Below, piece after piece: positions 31,093-33,769 of a stretch of 33,769 bases of DNA. The stretch spans positions 1 through 33,769 of the forward strand of contig CAJFUI010000029.1 in NCBI GenBank assembly GCA_904420145.1, written 5' to 3'. The notes under the pieces were generated by a model that worked only from the letters and a program-made list of their open reading frames with translations, had not been told where the DNA came from and did not search any database. Position 1 is the stretch's first letter, and each line of letters opens with the position of its first letter. This DNA comes from an uncultured Oscillospiraceae bacterium (lineage in GTDB: Bacteria > Bacillota > Clostridia > Oscillospirales > Oscillospiraceae). A program made the translations under genes and the position numbers.

Positions 31093-32493
31093 ATGGTTCA
31101 GCTGCCTTTGACCCTGGACAGCGGGGGGCGGGAGCCCCTCTATCAGCAGCTCTACGACGCCCTGGTGGCCCAGATCCGCTCCGGCGCGGTGCCGGCGGGG
31201 ACCCGCCTGCCGGGGAAGCGGTCCCTGGCCCAGCAGCTGGGTGTGGCGGTGAACACGGTGGACACCGCCTACCAGATGCTGGCGGCGGAGGGCTATCTGG
31301 ACAGCCGGCAGCGCAGCGGCTTTTTTGTGCTGGAGGTGGCGGACACGGTGCCCGCCGGTGCGGCGGCGGAGGCGATTTCGCCCCTGCCGGAGCCGCCCCG
31401 GTGGCGCTTCGACCTGTCCACCGGCGGGGTGGACACGGCCCTCTTCCCCTTCCGCACCTGGGGCCGCATCCAGAAGGAGCTGCTCTACGCCGCCCCGGAG
31501 CTCCTGCGCCACGGGAATCGCCAGGGGGACCGGAACCTGCGGGAGGCCATCGCCGACTATCTGGCAGCTTACCGGGGGGTGGTGTGCAGCCCGGAGCAGA
31601 TCGTGGTGGGGGCCGGCACCGAATACCTGCTGGGCCTGGCGGCGGGGCTCCTCCGGGGCCGGACGGCGGCGGTGGAGGAGCCGGGCTACGGGCGGCTGCG
31701 GACGATCCTGGAGAACAACGGCGTAACCTGCCGGGGGGTGGCCATCGACGAGAGCGGCCTGAGCGTGTCGGCCCTGGAGGAGAGCGGCGCCTCCCTGTGC
31801 TGCGTCACCCCCAGCCACCACTTCCCCACCGCCGTCACCATGCCCGCCACCCGCCGCAGCCAGCTGCTCCGCTGGGCCGCCGCCGGAGCCGGGCGGTACA
31901 TCGTGGAGGACGACTACGACGCGGAGTTCCGCTTCGACATGCGCCCCCTGCCCAGCCTCCAGGGGATGGCCGGCCAGCGGGGGCCGGTGATCTATCTCTG
32001 CACCTTCTCCAAGAGCCTGGCTCCCAGCATCCGGATCGCCTGCATGGTGCTGCCGCCGGAGCTGCTGGAGAGGTACCGGCAGCGGTACGGCTCCTACTCC
32101 AACACTGTCAGCCGGTTCGAGCAGCAGACCCTCTGCCGCTTTCTCGCCGAGGGCCATTTTACCCGCCATCTCTCCCGGATGCGCAGCGTCTACAAGGGGC
32201 GGATGGAACGGCTGGCCGCCGCTCTGGAAACCGCCCTGCCCGGGGTGGTCCTCCGGGGGCGCCACACGGGGCTCCACCTGCTGCTGACCCTGCCGGACGG
32301 CCCCGGCGAGGGGGAGATGGTCCGCCGGGCGGCGGCGGAGGGCGTGGGGCTCCAGGGTCTCAGCGCCTACTACGCCGAGGGGGCCGCCTCCTGCCCGGAC
32401 AACACGGTGATCGTCGGCTACGCCTCCCTGCCGGACCGGGACATCCCGCCTCTGGCGGAGGCCCTGGGCCGGGCCTGGGGACCAAATTCGTAA
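31093..32493 (+). CDS. MocR/PdxR-family regulator, copy 2
   Basis: A 466-residue paralogue of the regulator at 3155-4558. GntR-type winged helix at about 8-75 (KRSLAQQLGVAVNTVDTAYQ) and aminotransferase-like domain with Schiff-base Lys307 in TFSKSLAPSIRIACMV and Asp276 in EDDYDAEFR. The recognition-helix region VAVNTVDTAYQ differs from copy 1 (VGVVTVDTAYQ) in only a few residues, so the two may bind each other's operators. The linker (about 85-105) is the least conserved part. GGAGGTG precedes ATG 31093. It controls, by inference, the divergent ECF-S copy 2. Confidence 0.9.
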   Translation: MVQLPLTLDSGGREPLYQQLYDALVAQIRSGAVPAGTRLPGKRSLAQQLGVAVNTVDTAYQMLAAEGYLDSRQRSGFFVLEVADTVPAGAAAEAISPLPEPPRWRFDLSTGGVDTALFPFRTWGRIQKELLYAAPELLRHGNRQGDRNLREAIADYLAAYRGVVCSPEQIVVGAGTEYLLGLAAGLLRGRTAAVEEPGYGRLRTILENNGVTCRGVAIDESGLSVSALEESGASLCCVTPSHHFPTAVTMPATRRSQLLRWAAAGAGRYIVEDDYDAEFRFDMRPLPSLQGMAGQRGPVIYLCTFSKSLAPSIRIACMVLPPELLERYRQRYGSYSNTVSRFEQQTLCRFLAEGHFTRHLSRMRSVYKGRMERLAAALETALPGVVLRGRHTGLHLLLTLPDGPGEGEMVRRAAAEGVGLQGLSAYYAEGAASCPDNTVIVGYASLPDRDIPPLAEALGRAWGPNS

Positions 32494-32510
32494 AATTTTT
32501 TCGCCGGATC

Positions 32511-32550
32511 TTTACAAAACGTATACCTTCGATTATACTATACGGTACGT
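32511..32550 (+). promoter_or_regulatory. Promoter with flanking inverted repeat, XRE gene
   Basis: TTTACA (32511-32516), a 17-nt spacer and TATACT (32534-32539). ACGTATACC (32519-32527) and GGTACGT (32544-32550) are nearly inverted copies around the -10, suggesting autoregulation by the XRE protein. Confidence 0.6.
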
Positions 32551-32602
32551 ATTTTCGCGGACCGGGCGGCCCGCCCACCACAGAGAGAAGGAGCTTCCAC
32601 AG

Positions 32603-33271
32603 ATGCGAGAGGATTTTGCGCGGACCCTGTCCCTGCTCCGGCAGGAGAAGGGCGTCAGCCAACGGAAGGCGGCGGCGGAGCTGGGGATCAGCCAGGCCCT
32701 GCTGAGCCACTATGAAAATGGGGTCCGGGAGCCGGGCCTGAACTTTGTTACCCGGGCCTGCGACTACTACCACGTGTCCGCGGACTTTATGCTGGGCCGG
32801 ACGCTGAGCCGGGATGGGGCCATCATCGTCAGCGAAGACGTGTACGACGCCAGCCAGGAGAAGGGCAACGTGCTCAAGGGCAGCATCATGGCCACTCTCC
32901 AGAAGAAGCTGACGGTGAACACCACCTGCGTACTCTTTGACCTGCTGGGGAAGATGGGGGAGCGGAAGGCCATCACCGCCGCCGGGGCCTATCTCAGCGG
33001 CGCCCTCTACCAGCTGATGCGGCTGCTGTACCGGGCCTCCGGGGGCAACGAGAGCTATTTCTCCACCAGCGCCGCGGACCTGGACCGGGGGCTGGTGTCC
33101 GCGGACATGATGCTGGCCCGGGCCCAGTACGCCGCGGCTCTGGACGGCTACGAGGGGGAGATGCCGAACCTCTCCGACGCGGCCCTGGCGGAGCAGTACC
33201 CCGGATTGAGCCAGAGCGTGGCCCAGGTGTTCCACACCACCGACGAGCGGGTGGGGGAGCTGAACCGGTGA
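32603..33271 (+). CDS. XRE-family regulator with long C-terminal domain
   Basis: A 222-residue protein. Residues about 5-65 form a Cro/CI helix-turn-helix (LSLLRQEKGVSQRKAAAELG, ISQALLSHYENGVREPGLNF). The C-terminal 150 residues are helical (LYQLMRLLYRASGGNESYF, LVSADMMLARAQYAAALDGY) and not recognised; they may dimerise or bind a ligand. GAAGGAG precedes ATG 32603. Upstream of lepA on the same strand with a 120-bp gap; its own promoter has an inverted repeat. A link to LepA is not suggested by the sequence. Confidence 0.87.
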   Translation: MREDFARTLSLLRQEKGVSQRKAAAELGISQALLSHYENGVREPGLNFVTRACDYYHVSADFMLGRTLSRDGAIIVSEDVYDASQEKGNVLKGSIMATLQKKLTVNTTCVLFDLLGKMGERKAITAAGAYLSGALYQLMRLLYRASGGNESYFSTSAADLDRGLVSADMMLARAQYAAALDGYEGEMPNLSDAALAEQYPGLSQSVAQVFHTTDERVGELNR

Positions 33272-33391
33272 GGGTTTGCTGCCCGGCGGCTTTGCGGGGG
33301 CCCCGTTTATGATTTGAATTTGCGGCGCTTTGCGCCGGGCCCGCACAGCGGGCCTTGCGTGGACTTGCCGATTCCATACTGAGGTGATTCT

Positions 33392-33769
33392 ATGGCAAAA
33401 CAGCAGAACATCCGAAACTTTTCGATCATTGCCCACATCGACCACGGCAAGTCCACGCTGGCGGACCGGATCTTGGAGCAGTGCGGCGCCGTGGCGGAGC
33501 GGGACATGGAGAACCAGCTCCTGGACAACATGGACCTGGAGCGGGAACGGGGCATCACCATCAAGGCCCGGGCGGTGACCCTGGACTACAAGGCCACCGA
33601 CGGGGAAACCTACACCCTGAACCTGATCGACACCCCGGGCCACGTGGACTTCAACTACGAGGTTTCCCGGTCCCTGGCCGCCTGCGAGGGGGCTCTGCTG
33701 GTGGTGGACGCCAGCCAGGGCATCGAGGCCCAGACCCTGGCCAACACCTACCTGGCCATGGAGAACGAC
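33392..33769 (+). CDS. lepA: Elongation factor 4 (LepA), N-terminal part, runs off window
   Basis: The first 126 codons of the ribosome-associated GTPase LepA/EF4. The P loop is AHIDHGKS (residues 14-21), the effector/switch I region is [20 protein letters not shown] ([17 protein letters not shown]), and G3 is DTPGH (80-84). The opening [20 protein letters not shown] is the LepA form rather than TypA or EF-G. GAGGTG precedes ATG 33392. The rest of the protein (about 600 residues) lies beyond the window. Confidence 0.96.
   Translation, partial: MAKQQNIRNFSIIAHIDHGKSTLADRILEQCGAVAERDMENQLLDNMDLERERGITIKARAVTLDYKATDGETYTLNLIDTPGHVDFNYEVSRSLAACEGALLVVDASQGIEAQTLANTYLAMEND

Noticed and set aside
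2438..32493. Transposon-mediated duplication of the ECF-S/MocR cassette
   Set aside because: No transposase, insertion-sequence ends or target-site duplications were found around either copy.
1..33769. rRNA, tRNA, prophage or integrative element genes
   Set aside because: Nothing with their features was recognised on either strand.

Overview
The window looks like chromosomal DNA of a high-GC, spore-forming, anaerobic Clostridia. The evidence is RNase J, an rpsF-ssb-rpsR operon, a SpoIIE-type phosphatase, ECF vitamin transporters, an SLH surface protein, a sodium-pump decarboxylase subunit and LepA. The codon use and many GC-rich intergenic hairpins recall gut Oscillospiraceae (Flavonifractor/Oscillibacter/Lawsonibacter-like). 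That placement is an inference from style, not from a marker gene. No rRNA, tRNA, transposase, integrase or CRISPR array was seen.

Left part (1-4860): the 3' end of rnj; a membrane protein with an N-terminal DNA-binding-like domain and a duplicated glycine-zipper tail; a likely stand-alone structured RNA (about 2086-2250, minus) with promoter, nested stems and terminator; then a divergent pair of an ECF-transporter S component and a MocR/PdxR-type regulator. This pair recurs as a diverged second copy at 30382-32493 in the same orientation, which is the clearest duplication in the window. A cluster of hairpins (4571-4780) follows the first copy.

Middle part (4861-14560): an SLH/BIG2 surface protein; a two-component system (OmpR-type regulator plus kinase) followed on the same strand by a PepSY lipoprotein, an exported copper-amine-oxidase-N/PepSY protein and a small membrane protein. 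A perfect 11-bp tandem direct repeat just before the PepSY lipoprotein is a good candidate binding site for the regulator. Next is an XRE-type membrane regulator built of four repeated membrane modules, then about 1 kb of gene-free DNA dense in hairpins with a diverged tandem duplication of roughly 240 bp.

Right part (14565-33769): rpsF-ssb-rpsR; a solitary Mrr-like nuclease with a palindrome-rich promoter region; dusB, an ECF sigma factor and its zinc-finger anti-sigma in one overlapping operon; a GNAT acetyltransferase overlapping a flavodoxin; a short SpoIIE-like phosphatase with a small membrane protein; an aspartate racemase family enzyme; a three-gene SPFH/membrane/zinc-ribbon set resembling B. 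subtilis ydjGHI, with a divergent XRE regulator; dCMP deaminase; a sodium-pump decarboxylase beta subunit with a 43-residue gamma-like peptide gene; a D-cysteine desulfhydrase family enzyme; the second ECF-S/MocR pair; an XRE regulator; and the 5' end of lepA.

Most genes are ordinary. The points most worth following are the structured RNA at 2086-2250, the twin ECF-S/MocR cassettes, the PepSY two-component module, the hairpin island at 13.55-14.5 kb, the Mrr-like nuclease, and the lone decarboxylase beta/gamma pair.
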